Shown here in pieces: positions 23,935 through 34,907 of a stretch of 64,000 nt of DNA; position 1 is the first letter of the stretch; each line of letters starts with the position of its first letter. Source of the DNA: Caprella mutica (taxonomy: Eukaryota > Arthropoda > Malacostraca > Amphipoda > Caprellidae); assembly GCA_947561585.1 (NCBI GenBank), contig CANNZV010000502.1:664454-728453 (forward strand), written 5' to 3'. A model generated the notes under the pieces. That model was given only the letters and a program-made list of their open reading frames with translations, was not told the DNA's origin and searched no databases. The position numbers and the translations under genes were made by a program.

Positions 23935-26560
23935 GTATTGACTGTAAATAGATATTGTATGAATGTTCTTCACCGTAAGAGTTCATCCCTAGTGTAATAT
24001 TATTTGCATTGACTGTAAATAGATATTGTATGAATGTTCTACACCGTAAGAGTTCATCCCTAGTGTAATATTATTTGCATTGACTGTAAATAGATATTGT
24101 ATGAATGTTCTACACCGTAAGAGTTCATCCCTAGTGGAATATTATTTGTATTGACTGTAAATAGATATTGTATGAATGTTCTACACCGTAAGAGTTCATC
24201 CCTAGTGGAATATTATTTGTATTAACTGTAAATAGATATTGTATGAATGTTCTTCACCGTAAGAGTTCATCCCTAGTGGAATATTATTTGTATTGACTGT
24301 AAATAGAAATTGTATGAATGTTCTTCACCGTAACAGTTCATCCCTAGTGGAATATTATTTGTATTGACTGTAAATAGATATTGTATGAATGTTCTTCACC
24401 GTAAGAGTTCATCCCTAGTGTAATATTATTTGTATTGACTGTAAATAGATATTGTATGAATGTTCTTCACCTTAAGAGTTCATCCCTAGTGTAATATTAT
24501 TTGTATTGACTGTAAATAGATATTGTATGAATGTTCTTCACCGTAAGAGTTCATCCCTAGTGGAATATTATTTGTATTGACTGTAAATAGATATTGTATG
24601 AATGTTCTTCACCGTAAGAGTTCATCCCTAGTGGAATATTATTTGTATTGACTGTAAATAGATATTGTATGAATGTTCTTCACCGTAAGAGTTCATCCCT
24701 AGTGTAATATTATTTGTATTGACTGTAAATAGATATTGTATGAATGTTCTTCACTGTAAGAGTTCATCCTTAGTGTAATATTATTTGTATTGACTGTAAA
24801 TAGATATTGTATGAATGTTCTTCACCGTAAGAGTTCATCCCTAGTGGAATATTATTTGTATTGACTGTAAATAGATATTGTATGAATGTTCTTCACCGTA
24901 ACAGTTCATCCCTAGTGGAATATTATTTGTATTGACTGTAAATAGATATTGTATGAATGTTCTTCACCGTAAGAGTTCATCCCTAGTGGAATACTATTTG
25001 TATTGACTGTAAATAGATATTGTATGAATGTTCTTCACCGTGACAGTTCAACCCTAGTGGAATATTATTTGTATTGACTGTTAATAGATATCGTATGAAT
25101 GTTCTTCACCGTAAGAGATCATCCCTAGTGGAATACTATTTGTATTGACTGTAAATAGATATTGTATGAATGTTCTTCAACGTGACAGTTCATCCCTAGT
25201 GGAATATTATTTGTATTGACTGTAAATAGATATTGTATGAATGTTCTTCACCGTAAGATTCATCCCTAGTGGAATACTATTTGTATTGACTGTAAATAGA
25301 TATTGTATGAATGTTCTTCACCGTAAGAGTTCATCCCTAGTGGAATATTATTTGTATTGACTGTAAATAGATATTGTATGAATGTTCTTCACCGTAAGAG
25401 TTCATCCCTAGTGGAATACTATTTGTATTGACTGTAAATAGATATTGTATGAATGTTCTTCACCGAAAGAGTTCATCCCTAGTGGAATACTATTTGTATT
25501 GACTGTAAATAGATATTGTATGAATGTTCTTCACCGTAAGAGTTCATCCCTAGTGGAATATTATTTGTATTGAATGTAAATAGATATTGTATGAATATTC
25601 TTCACCGTAAGAGTTCATCCCTAGTGGAATATTATTTGTATTGACTGTAAATAGAAATTGTATGAATGTTCTTCACCGTAACAGTTCATCCCTAGTGGAA
25701 TATTATTTGTATTGACTGTAAATAGATATTGTATGAATGTTCTTCACCGTAAGAGTTCATCCCTAGTGTAATATTATTTGTATTGACTGTAAATAGATAT
25801 TGTATGAATGTTCTTCACCGTAAGAGTTCATCCCTAGTGTAATATTATTTGTATTGACTGTAAATAGATATTGTATGAATGTTCTTCACTGTAAGAGTTC
25901 ATCCCTAGTGGAATATTATTTGTATTGACTGTAAATAGATATTGTATGAATGTTCTTCACCGTAAGAGTTCATCCCTAGTGGAATATTATTTGTATTGAC
26001 TGTAAATAGATATTGTATGAATGTTCTTCACCGTAACAGTTCATCCCTAGTGGAATATTATTTGTATTGACTGTAAATAGATATTGTATGAATGTTCTTC
26101 ACCGTAAGAGTTCATCCCTAGTGGAATACTATTTGTATTGACTGTAAATAGATATTGTATGAATGTTCTTCACCGTAAGAGTTCATCCCTAGTGGAATAT
26201 TATTTGTATTGACTGTAAATAGATATTGTATGAATGTTCTTCACCGTAAGAGTTCACCCCTAGTGGAATATTATTTGTATTTACTGTAAATAGATATTGT
26301 ATGAATGTTCTTCACCGTAAGAGTTCATCCCTAGTGGAATATTATTTGTATTGACTGTAAATAGATATTGTATGAATGTTCTTCACCGTAAGAGTTCATC
26401 CCTAGTGGAATATTATTTGTATTGACTGTAAATAGATATTGTATGAATGTTCTTCACCGTAAGAGTTCATCCCTAGTGGAATATTATTTGTATTGACTGT
26501 GAATAGATATTGTATGAATGTTCTTCACCGTAAGAGTTCATCCCTGTGGAATATTATTTG
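23935..26560. repeat. 71-bp tandem array
   Basis: About 37 copies of a 71-bp unit: TATTGACTGTAAATAGATAT, TGTATGAATGTTCTTCACCG, TAAGAGTTCATCCCTAGTGG, then AATATTATTTG. It is the longest unit in the window. Variants include GTAACAGTTCA, CTAGTGTAAT and an older CTACACCG form at the left edge. Confidence 0.97.
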
Positions 26561-26829
26561 TATTGACTGTACAAAAAGAAAAGATAATTGTTAAGCTTTC
26601 TTGTAACATTTACACCAAAATTATTGATTTAATAACTAAATTAAAATCAATATATTTAAAATCTGATGCGATCATTATTAACAACCTCGTAACTATGGAA
26701 AATTATCCTATCGTTGAAGTAAATCGATAAAATAACTTCCTGATGCTACCTAACTATATTAAACTCATTACAATAAAATAAATAATTGAATCGCCGGTCG
26801 ATAAATGCACTTGACAGTTCACTAGAGAA
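26561..26829. other. Short AT-rich spacer
   Basis: Unique sequence between two arrays, with only chance open frames. Confidence 0.6.
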
Positions 26830-27710
26830 TCTAGCGGTCGAATAAAAGTCTCTACTACTCCCAGTGAATTGAGTCGAATAAAAGTCTCTACTACTCCCAG
26901 TGAATCGAGTCGAATAAAAGTCTCTACTACTCCCAGTGAATTGGTCGAATAAAAGTCTCTACTACTCCCAGTGAATTGAGTCGAATAAAAGTCTCTACTA
27001 CTCCCAGTGAATTGAGTCGAATAAAAGTCTCTACTACTCCCAGTGAATTGAGTCGAATAAAAGTCTCTACTACTCTCAGTCAATTGAATCTAATAAAAGT
27101 CTCTACTACTCCCAGTCAATTGAGTCGAATTAAAGACTCTACTACTCCCAGTCAATTGAGTCGAATAAAAGTCTCTAGTACTCCCAGTGAATTGAGTCGA
27201 ATAAAAGTCTCTACTACTCCCAGTGAATTGAGTCGAATAAAAGTCTCTACTACTCCCAGTCAATTGAATCGAATAAAAGTCTCTATTACTCCCAGCGAAT
27301 TGAGTCGAATAAAAGTCTCTACTACTCCCAGTGAATTGAATCGAATAAAAGTCTCTACTACTCCCAGTCAATTGAGTCGAATAAAAGTCTCTACTACTCC
27401 CAGTCAATTGAGTCGAATAAAAGTCTCTACTACTCCCAGTGAATTGAATCGAATAAAAATCTCTACTACTCCCAGTCAATTGAGTCGAATAAAAGTCTCT
27501 ACTACTCCCAGTCAATTGAGTCGAATAAAAGTCTCTACTACTCCCAGTGAATTGAGTCGAATAAAAGTCTCTAGTACTCCCAGTGAATTGAATCGAATAA
27601 AAGTCTCTACTACTCCCAGTCAATTGAGTCGAATAAAAGTCTCTACTACTCCCAGTGAATTGAATCAAATAAAAGTCTCTAGTACTCCCAGTCAATTGAG
27701 TCGAATGGCA
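26830..27710. repeat. 36-bp tandem array
   Basis: About 24 copies of a 36-bp unit: GAATAAAAGTCTCTACTACT followed by CCCAGTGAATTGAGTC. The main variation is GTGAATTG versus GTCAATTG and GAGTCG versus AATCG. Since 36 is a multiple of 3, both strands show long open frames (12-residue repeats SRIKVSTTPSEL and SSRDFYSTQFTG), which I regard as artefacts. Confidence 0.97.
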
Positions 27711-27873
27711 AGTCTGAAGGGAATTATGTCAGAGTTTTAACAACCAAACTCGTTGACAGTCTCTTCAAATGTTTCATATGTTTTATGTTATTTGATTTAT
27801 TGTATACTATAACTAAAGGGTAGGCAATTAGAGTACAAATTATTTAAATCTATGATAGAAATAAATATGCTTA

Positions 27874-28048
27874 GGATAATTAACGAATCTTCGGTCATAT
27901 AAAGAAAAAACTACAAAGAAGAACATTTATATTTTTTTTAATTGTACTTATGAATCCCAAGTAAAATAATATTAAAATAATTATTATTATTTAAATTTTT
28001 CCTGAATGACTGAAGGTATGGAACTGACCGATAATTCGTAATTTACCC
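27874..28048. mobile_element. MITE family I copy, diverged left arm
   Basis: The left end is shortened (TTAGGATAATTAACGAATCTTCGGTCA pattern, missing the CCACA part). The right end is ACTGACCGATAATTCGTAAT then TTACCC-TA. Confidence 0.75.
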
Positions 28049-28049
28049 T

Positions 28050-28800
28050 ATTATGATAAGTTTATTTTTAATATTAAATAAAGTAAACGGGTTTTAATAG
28101 GAATTTTTTTTCTATTCTTCAATCGATACGGAAAGAATAATAATTTACATGAATTAACGAATTAAAATTGATGATAAAATTTAATGTCAATATTGATAAT
28201 TTATTGAATTGATTTCCTACATGAATCTTGAAGATTTTGTCGAAAACAATTTTTAAAATTTGAAAAAGTCTACGGAAATTACTAAGAATATTTGATTTAC
28301 TTTTCTCAATTTATTTTCAACTAAAACATTGATAGAAACTCATTATTAGAATAATAGGAATATAAAAGAAAATTTCAGAAAATTAAAATGATGACTTAAT
28401 AATCAATTATATATTCTATCTATATATAATATTATTTCAAAATAGTAATATCATTTAAAAACAAAGAATTATATAATATTTTGTTTAACAAAGATATTAT
28501 TTAATATAATTCGAACAAAACAATAATTAAACATTTAGAACAAAGAAAAATAGAATATCATTCAAACCAAAAATTAATCCAATAGTATTCCATGTATATA
28601 AGTAAGTTTATTCCATTGTCATTAATTTCTCACCAATAGTTTGACATGGAGAGAGATAATGTGGTGAGAACTTCCACTTCGGAAAGAAGAAAGAAAACAA
28701 GAAAGAAATGCACGCTTCTCTTACCAAATCCACACAGGGAGTACACACCTCCTCTGTGTACCTGTATGAGTACTACACAGATGATAGGATTGTGACTGTG
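28050..28800. other. Very AT-rich spacer, then a GC-normal segment
   Basis: 28050-28610 is AT-rich without features. From 28620 the sequence becomes GC-normal and leads into the candidate promoter and first exon on the minus strand, so 28620-28807 would be the start of its first intron. Confidence 0.5.
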
Positions 28801-28807
28801 TACTCAC

Positions 28808-28885
28808 GTTAGAGCTGCTGAATCAATGTCAAGGCAGAGCGGAGGGACAGACACAACCTCCCCTCAGGAGTCACTGAAACACACT
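28808..28885 (-). other. Candidate non-coding first exon of an unseen gene
   Basis: Bounded upstream by a TCAGTG initiator and downstream by a strong 5' splice site, AAC then GTGAGT, with the intron starting at 28807. The 78-nt segment is GC-rich for this region and contains no ATG. No matching coding exon was identified to the left. The candidate exon at 22754-23020 is on the same strand but I cannot link the two. Confidence 0.4.
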
Positions 28886-28918
28886 GATATCCTCAGGATT
28901 CCTTGCCGTTTATTTATA
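28883..28918 (-). promoter_or_regulatory. Candidate TATA plus initiator core promoter
   Basis: On the minus strand TATAAATA (28918-28911) is followed by TCAGTG with its central A at 28885, 33 nt from the first T of the TATA box. That matches the TATA to initiator distance of arthropod promoters, whose initiator consensus is TCAGT. A second TCAGT lies 10 nt further downstream. Confidence 0.5.
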
Positions 28919-29107
28919 CATTCATTTTTCATGGATTTTCTTTTTTTAAATGTCGCCGAGTACGTTTTATGTTGACGGAATGGAAGCTCTAGTCAAAGAA
29001 ATGGAGTTCTGCCAGTTAAAAATAGGTTAGCTTTCGAGAATTTCTTTTTCAATATATTTTAAACGTACTTTGAAAATTAATTTCGAAAAAGGAAATACTA
29101 GAAAATA

Positions 29108-29243
29108 GGTATAAACCTGGTTATCAGACTGTTACACATTTTCGATCATGCTATCAAAAAAACGTATATAATGAAACTTTAAAAATAATTATTATATTAC
29201 ATGATCGAAAATAGAGAACTGTCTGATAACTCGAAACTTACCC
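29108..29243. mobile_element. MITE family I, short copy
   Basis: Arms with GTTACACATTTTCGATCATG and CATGATCGAAAATAGAGAAC around an AT-rich centre. The right end is TTACCC-TA and the left terminus is degraded. Confidence 0.7.
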
Positions 29244-29344
29244 TATATGAGAATTTACTTCAGATCTATAATAATTTTTCACCCTTTTTATGCATAACAG
29301 AAAAATCGAGTGATAAAATTACATCTTAATTAAATATACATCTA

Positions 29345-29562
29345 GGGTAAGTTCCGAATTATCGGTCAGTTCCACATCTTCGGACATATTAGAAAAACCT
29401 ATATAATAATAATAATTATTTCAGTAGGATTGGTTGAGTAAAAACAACCAACCCTGGTTGGTTGTTTCTACTCAACCAATCCTAGTGAAATAATTATTTA
29501 TATATCGTTTTTTTCTTATACGACCGAAGATGTGATACTGACCGATAATTTGGAACTCACCC
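29345..29562. mobile_element. MITE family I copy with a different palindromic centre
   Basis: Termini GGGTAAGTTCCGAATTATCG and its complement CCGATAATTTGGAACTCACC, TA on both sides. The centre is not the usual GGTATC palindrome but a palindrome of GATTGGTTGAGTAAAAACAA meeting its complement around AACCCTGGTT (about 29428-29484). Confidence 0.88.
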
Positions 29563-29778
29563 TATATCTTTTTATACATAGTTTCATCAATATCAAAATT
29601 GAATAAATATAGTAAGAAAATAAGATATATGTACTTTTATAGCACGAACCCTATTATTTTCCTTCAAATCATTAATATTTGTTATTGGGTATAAAATGTA
29701 TTATCGAAATTCAATATTGAACAGCAGATATCATGAAGAATTATTTGTTAATTTATTTTTTTATTTAAAATTCAACAG

Positions 29779-29884
29779 GGGGTTTAACGTCTGCTTCGGA
29801 ACCAAAGGCTATATTGCTGACGTCAAAAGGAAATTGAGCACAAGGGACTGGAAGAAGCAGTCAGAAAGGAAAGTGGCTCTTTGA
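29779..29884 (+). CDS. Possible terminal exon, unrecognised
   Basis: Follows a TTCAACAG acceptor-like site (29771-29778). The GC-normal frame of about 35 codons is rich in Lys and Arg (VKRKLSTRDWKKQ) and ends in TGA directly followed by AATAAAG. A compact coding end plus a polyadenylation-like signal is suggestive, but no upstream exon is identified. Confidence 0.17.
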
Positions 29885-29885
29885 A

Positions 29886-30418
29886 TAAAGTCACCTACCC
29901 ATTACCAGGTACGTGACTTGACTCATGGATGCAGAAAAGCTACTCGGTGAATAGAAATAACTATATTCTGGTGAACTTAGTTCTATAAGTATTATATAAC
30001 TATTAATAAATAAATTTTCAAATACTGATAAATAATATCTAATATTATACTTATTTTTTATTGAAGTTAATAATTATTTTAATTAATTAAATTAAGTCGT
30101 GCTATAGAAAGATTTGTAACAATTTCTCAAATTATTTACCTAATCACTAATTTGCCAAGTTAGTTACTAAGTCCAAATGTTATCAGGGAAGTTAATGCAG
30201 TACTCGGTTCAAAACTCTGCCGCTAGATGGCGCTACTTTTTGGCGTAATTTTGAGGCGCGAATCCCTGCCATTGGTTTGTTTTACGGCCACCAAATTACG
30301 CAATCTTTGTTGATGGGGAGGGGGGGTAAATGTGGGGGTGGGGATTTGGGGGAGAATTGGTGGGGGGAAATAAGTTTTATTTCAAAACTTAATTAGGTAT
30401 TAGAAGCGGAATATAATT
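29886..30418. other. Spacer with G-rich tract
   Basis: AT-rich to 30200, then GC-normal (GCCGCTAGATGGCGCTACTT at 30220-30239) and a G-rich tract at 30310-30370. GCTAGATGGCGCTACTT resembles a CTCF-type CCGCTAGRTGGCGC motif; that is an inference from a single motif. Confidence 0.4.
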
Positions 30419-30645
30419 AACCCTTCACTGGGCAGTGTTGCCAATAAGTGATGGTTGTTTTAACCCTTCACTAAGCAGTGTTGCCAACAAATGATGGTTG
30501 TTTTAACCCTTCACTAAGCAGAGTTGCCAACAAATGATGGTTGTTTTAACCCTTCACTAAACAGAGTTGCCAACAAATGATGGTTTTTTTAACTCTTCAC
30601 AGTGCACTTTATTTACAACAAAGGATGGTTTAATTTTTTTTTATA
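30419..30645. repeat. 43-bp tandem array with a hybrid last unit
   Basis: Four copies of AACCCTTCACTAAGCAGTGT then TGCCAACAAATGATGGTTGT and TTT. The last unit switches to CTTCACAGTGCACTTTATTT then ACAACAAAGGATGG, the form found in the 45-bp array at 57227-58122. Confidence 0.9.
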
Positions 30646-30791
30646 TATAATTACCTACCTATCGTAATTTTCATTTGGTATTCAAATAACTCATATCCGG
30701 TAATTAGGACTTTACTCCAGTTAATTAATTAATGCGTTTTGCTAAATTTAAACTAGGAATGAAAATCCTTCACTGCACCAGGTCTCATTTA

Positions 30792-31003
30792 GGGTAAGTT
30801 CCGAGTTATTGAACGGTAACACATGTTCGATCACAGTAGAAAAAATTATAATATGACAATTTAACTCTCTTTGCTAATTGGTATACATGATACCTGTATG
30901 TATCATGGATACCAATTAAAATAACGAGCTATATACTAATTATTATAAGCTTTATCTTACTTGATCGTAAATATGGAACTGTTCAATAACTCAGAACTTA
31001 CCC
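30792..31003. mobile_element. MITE family I copy
   Basis: The left end GGGTAAGTTCCGAGTTATTG follows TA; the right end is GTTCAATAACTCAGAACTTA then CCC. The centre is a near-palindrome around TTGGTATACATGATACCTG. Confidence 0.85.
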
Positions 31004-31247
31004 CGAATGAGACGGAGCATTGGGAAGAATTTTAAGAAGATTTTTCACTATTCTTTTTAATCGTTTCGAATATATGGACTAATTATTCATTTTCATTAGT
31101 TTGGCTTTTAAAGTACAGAAAAAGAATAAAGATTTGAAAAGATGAAAATAAATCTACAGTAAGAAATAGAATGAAACTAGTGTATGTGTGCTGTCAAAAA
31201 TGACTGAGTTTTAACTATACCCATTTTATGGACACTGATGGTAGTTC

Positions 31248-31440
31248 AATTTAGGCTTCACACACATCAGTGTTCCATCCAGTCCGTCTCCTCTCAGTGC
31301 TTCAGTGTCTGTTAAAAAAATATATCGTTACTTTAACTTCAACGGACACATTCACACAGTACTGGCTCCTCTCAGTGCTGAAAAATCACTGAGAGGAGTC
31401 GGAACTGACAGAAACCTGACATGTGTGAAGCAGCCTTAAT
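31248..31440. mobile_element. Inverted-repeat element, TTCACACAT ends
   Basis: The left end AGGCTTCACACACATCAGTG and the right end CTGACATGTGTGAAGCAGCC are complementary. Internal sub-terminal arms pair CTCCTCTCAGTG with CACTGAGAGGAG. About 193 bp with no coding capacity. I cannot assign a superfamily. Confidence 0.65.
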
Positions 31441-31674
31441 TGTAGTTATTACTTTCCCTGACTCCGCTTTTACTCCAATCTTCTAAACTGAACAGAAATT
31501 AGTTATTGAAACCATTTATTGAACTGATATCAGAGTAATTTGTAGCCATGCTAAAAACTGTTTGACTAGCGTATTATTTATCAGGTTAGTGTGACGGACA
31601 GACAGTGATGAACATTGACAGACAGACAGTGTTTCCACCAAAAGTATATCCACTGAAAATTAATATAAGGATAA

Positions 31675-31823
31675 TGTCACATCGAGCGCTTTTGGAGCGT
31701 TTTTAACGCTCCAAAAGCGTCGTGTAGCATGGATACGTATGAAATGAGTTTAACAATAATTTCCTCAGAGTCTAAAACGCTATGAAAACGCTATCCAAAA
31801 ACGCTCGTGTGACTGGGCCCTAA
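31675..31823. mobile_element. Inverted-repeat element, TCACACGAGCG ends
   Basis: The right end AACGCTCGTGTGACTGGGCC pairs with the left end TGTCACATCGAGCGCTTTT. A hairpin GCTTTTGGAGCG...CGCTCCAAAAGC lies inside. GGGCCC-AGTCACAC ends are typical of hAT-like miniature elements from memory; unverified. Confidence 0.6.
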
Positions 31824-32189
31824 TGATCAACGCTGCCTGTAAAAAAATGATCACAGTGAAAAGTTTATCTACAATTGACTTCAAGGAAGCCCTTCACACT
31901 TGCATTTTTTTTTTCTCCAGCATTAAATTAAGTGTGAAGGACTCCGTTAAAATCAATTGTAGCAACTTGCATGGCGGTGAAAACGTGGCGTTTTCACCCC
32001 ATGACGTCAGAGGTGTACAAACAGTAACCCTCACCACCCCCCCCCCCCCCCTGACGAAAAAGGAAAATAGGAGGAAAAATTCTGTGTTAGCATTGATGAA
32101 TAAAAGAAATGTTCCCGTGACGCTAAAGTTTTCATTACAGCGCTATGCTGAAGGACAGGGACTTTTCCTGTTAGGATTAGCATCAGAGG
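31824..32189. other. Spacer with another CTTCACACTTG inverted repeat
   Basis: CCCTTCACACTTGC (about 31890) and AAGTGTGAAGG (about 31932) form a short inverted repeat. A C-run is at about 32038-32050. The 144-codon frame at 31823-32257 crosses these element pieces and a poly-C tract and is not a gene. Confidence 0.5.
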
Positions 32190-32336
32190 GTGTGTACAGA
32201 GTTATCGCACGGTTCCACATTTCCGATCTTATGAGAAAAAAATTTACAGTTAAATAATTACTATTAATAAAATATAGTCGAATAAAATATTTTTTACATA
32301 TTGAAATTGTGTTTCCGTTCAACAACTCTGTTACCA
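32190..32336. mobile_element. Degenerate MITE family I copy
   Basis: The left arm is AGTTATCGCACGGTTCCACA then TTTCCGATCTTATGAGAAAA; the right arm is CCGTTCAACAACTCTGTTAC. Strongly diverged. Confidence 0.55.
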
Positions 32337-32584
32337 TAAGTATTATACATAATATATATATTAGGTGTATTTATATAATAACTAAAGATAAAATATTAAT
32401 TTTTTAAAATAATTTAACATTGCCGGTACTATATATTAGTACAATAATACAACATTTTTAAAGAGGTAAAAAATGACAACATTTCAAAGTTCATATCGCT
32501 CATAGCTCATAATGAATAAATGAGCGATATGAACATTTATTGAAACAATTACTTCGCACAATTAACCCATAATCATGAAAACTA
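32337..32584. other. Short AT-rich spacer
   Basis: Contains an inverted repeat, GAACATTTATTG preceded by ATGAGCGATAT and its complement ATATCGCTCAT at about 32490-32535. No gene. Confidence 0.5.
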
Positions 32585-33890
32585 TTACCTTCAACCCTCC
32601 TACCTTCAACACCCCTACCTTCAACACCCCTACCTTCAACCCCCCTACCTTCAACACCCCTACCTTCAACACCCCTACCTTCAACACCCCTACCTTCAAC
32701 CCCCCTACCTTCAACACCCCTACCTTCAACCCCCCTACCTTCAACACCCCTACCTTCAACACCCCTACCTTCAACCCCCCTACCTTCAACACCCCTACCT
32801 TCAACCCCCCTACCTTCAACACCCCTACCTTCAACACCCCTACCTTCAACACCCCTACCTTCAACCCCCCTACCTTCAACACCCCTACCTTCAACACCCC
32901 TACCTTCAAAACCCCTACCTTCAACCCCCCTACCTTCAACACCCCTACCTTCAACACCCCTACCTTCAACACCCCTACCTTCAACACCCCTACCTTCAAC
33001 ACCCCTACCTTCAAAACCCCTACCTTCAACCCCCCTACCTTCAACCCCCCTACCTTCAACACCCCTACCTTCAACACCCCTACCTGCAACACCCCTACCT
33101 TCAACACCCCTACCTTCAACACCCCTACCTTCAACCCCCCTACCTTCAACACCCCTACCTTCAACACCCCTACCTTCAACACCCCTACCTTCAACACCCC
33201 TACCTGCAACACCCCTACCTTCAACCCCCCTACCTTCAACACCCCTACCTTCAACACCCCTACCTGCAACACCCCTACCTTCAACCCCCCTACCTTCAAC
33301 ACCCCTACCTTCAACACCCCTACCTTCAACACCCCTACCTTCAACCCCCCTACCTTCAACACCCCTACCTTCAACACCCCTACCTTCAACACCCCTACCT
33401 TCAACACCCCTACCTTCAAAACCCCTACCTTCAACCCCCCTACCTTCAACCCCCTCCCTTCAACCCCCCCTACCTTCAACACCCCTACCTTCAACCCCCC
33501 TCCCTTCAACCCCCCTCCCTTCAACCCCCCTACCTTCAACACCCCTACCTTCAACACCCCTACCTTCAAAACCCCTACCTTCAACCCCCCTACCTTCAAC
33601 CCCCCTCCCTTCAACCCCCCCTACCTTCAACACCCCTACCTTCAACCCCCCTCCCTTCAACCCCCCTCCCTTCAACCCCCCTCCCTTCAACCCCCCTCCC
33701 TTCAACCCCCCTACCTTCAACCCCCCTACCTTCAACACCCCTACCTTCAACACCCCTACCTTCAACCCCCCTCCCTTCAACCCCCCTCCCTTCAACCCCC
33801 CTACCTTCAACCCCCCTACCTTCAACCCCCCTACCTTCAACACCCCTACCTTCAACCCCCCTCCCTTCAACCCCCCTACCTTCAACCCCA
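32585..33890. repeat. 15-bp C-rich/G-rich tandem array
   Basis: About 87 copies of a 15-bp unit, TACCTTCAACACCCC, with CCCCCC, AAACCCC and TCCCTTCAACC variants. The right third is richer in runs of six C. On the minus strand this gives regularly spaced G-runs of four to six, with G-quadruplex potential. Continuous frames up to 439 codons (TFNTP pentapeptide) exist on both strands and are not evidence of a gene. Confidence 0.97.
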
Positions 33891-34224
33891 GTAAAAATTT
33901 CCCCGTAACTTGTAATTAACTTTGTCACCCAAAGAAAAGTTGACTGCAAGTTTCACCATAACATGTTTTCAAGTTTCTTTGGTTGTGCAAACTTCGTAAT
34001 ATTCATTTCACGGTATTGTACTTTTCAACCTTTCTAATTCATCGTCGGACACATACACTTAAACTCATAAAAAGGACATGAAAATAAGTTATGTCTAAAT
34101 TTAACATTTAAGACTTTTCTGTGTTTTTTATAATAAAAATTAATGGTGCCTGTGATTATTACACATTTTAATCTTCTATGGCCCACCATAACACTCTACC
34201 TGGGTACATTGAAAATACTGTACT
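33891..34224. other. Unique spacer
   Basis: AT-rich. Contains one stray copy of the CTATGGCCCACCATAAC repeat (about 34176). No gene. Confidence 0.55.
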
Positions 34225-34640
34225 TCATTGTCTTGAAATTGTTACTACATTGACAATATTGTTACAACATTGCCCCAATATTGTTACAACATTGCCCCAA
34301 AATTGTTACAAGATTGTCCTAATATTGTTACAACATTGTCTTAAAATCGTAATAACATTGCCCTAATATTGTTACAAGATTGTCCTAATATTGTTACAAG
34401 ATTGTCCTAATATTGTTACAACATTGCCCAATATTGTTACAAGATTGCCCCAATATTGTTACAAGATTGTCCTAATATTGTTACAACATTGTCTTAAAAT
34501 CGTAATAACATTGCCCTAATATTGTTACAACATTGTCCTAATATTGTTACAACATTGTCCTAATATTGTTACAACATTGTCTTAAAATCGTAACAACATT
34601 GCCCCAATATTGTTACAACATTGTATCAAATTATTTCAAT
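34225..34640. repeat. ~21-bp ATTGTTACAACATTG array
   Basis: About 19 copies of ATTGTTACAACATTGCCCCA and variants (ACAAGATTGTCCTAAT, CGTAATAACATTGCC). Related to the arrays at 23640-23870 and 58485-60795. Confidence 0.93.
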
Positions 34641-34905
34641 ATTACAGTGTATATATACATTATTTGTATATGCTACTTAACATTTTATTCCAATTCATGC
34701 TTCCCTAATAAAAAGCACACCACAGTCATTTGGCAGTTTTAGGGTATAACTGCCGTAAAACTGCCACGTCTGCAGAAGAAGTGGAAGAGTCTTGGAAATT
34801 AAGAAAGTTCTCCCATTCAGAGTTTCTTAACTCCTCCCTAAAGTCAAAATTGTTAGCAAAGTGTGATTATTTTGATAGCGTCACTTATTGAGTCACTTGG
34901 AATTA
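34641..34905. other. Unique spacer
   Basis: GC-normal around 34740-34850 with GGCAGTTTTAGGGTATAACT and an inverted partner (GTAAAACTGCC). No gene recognised. Confidence 0.5.
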
Positions 34906-34907
34906 AC

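Noticed and set aside
28591..28630. Plus-strand TATATAAG as a promoter
   Set aside because: No initiator-like TCAGT at the right distance and no exon signals downstream on that strand.
31823..32257. 144-codon plus-strand frame
   Set aside because: Crosses a hAT-like element end, a short inverted repeat, a poly-C run and a degenerate MITE arm. The composition changes abruptly at each.
32562..33949. TFNTP / LKVGV repeat proteins of 350-439 codons
   Set aside because: Both strands are open because the 15-bp unit has no stop. Copies change frame freely where units gain or lose a base (about 33452 and 33621).
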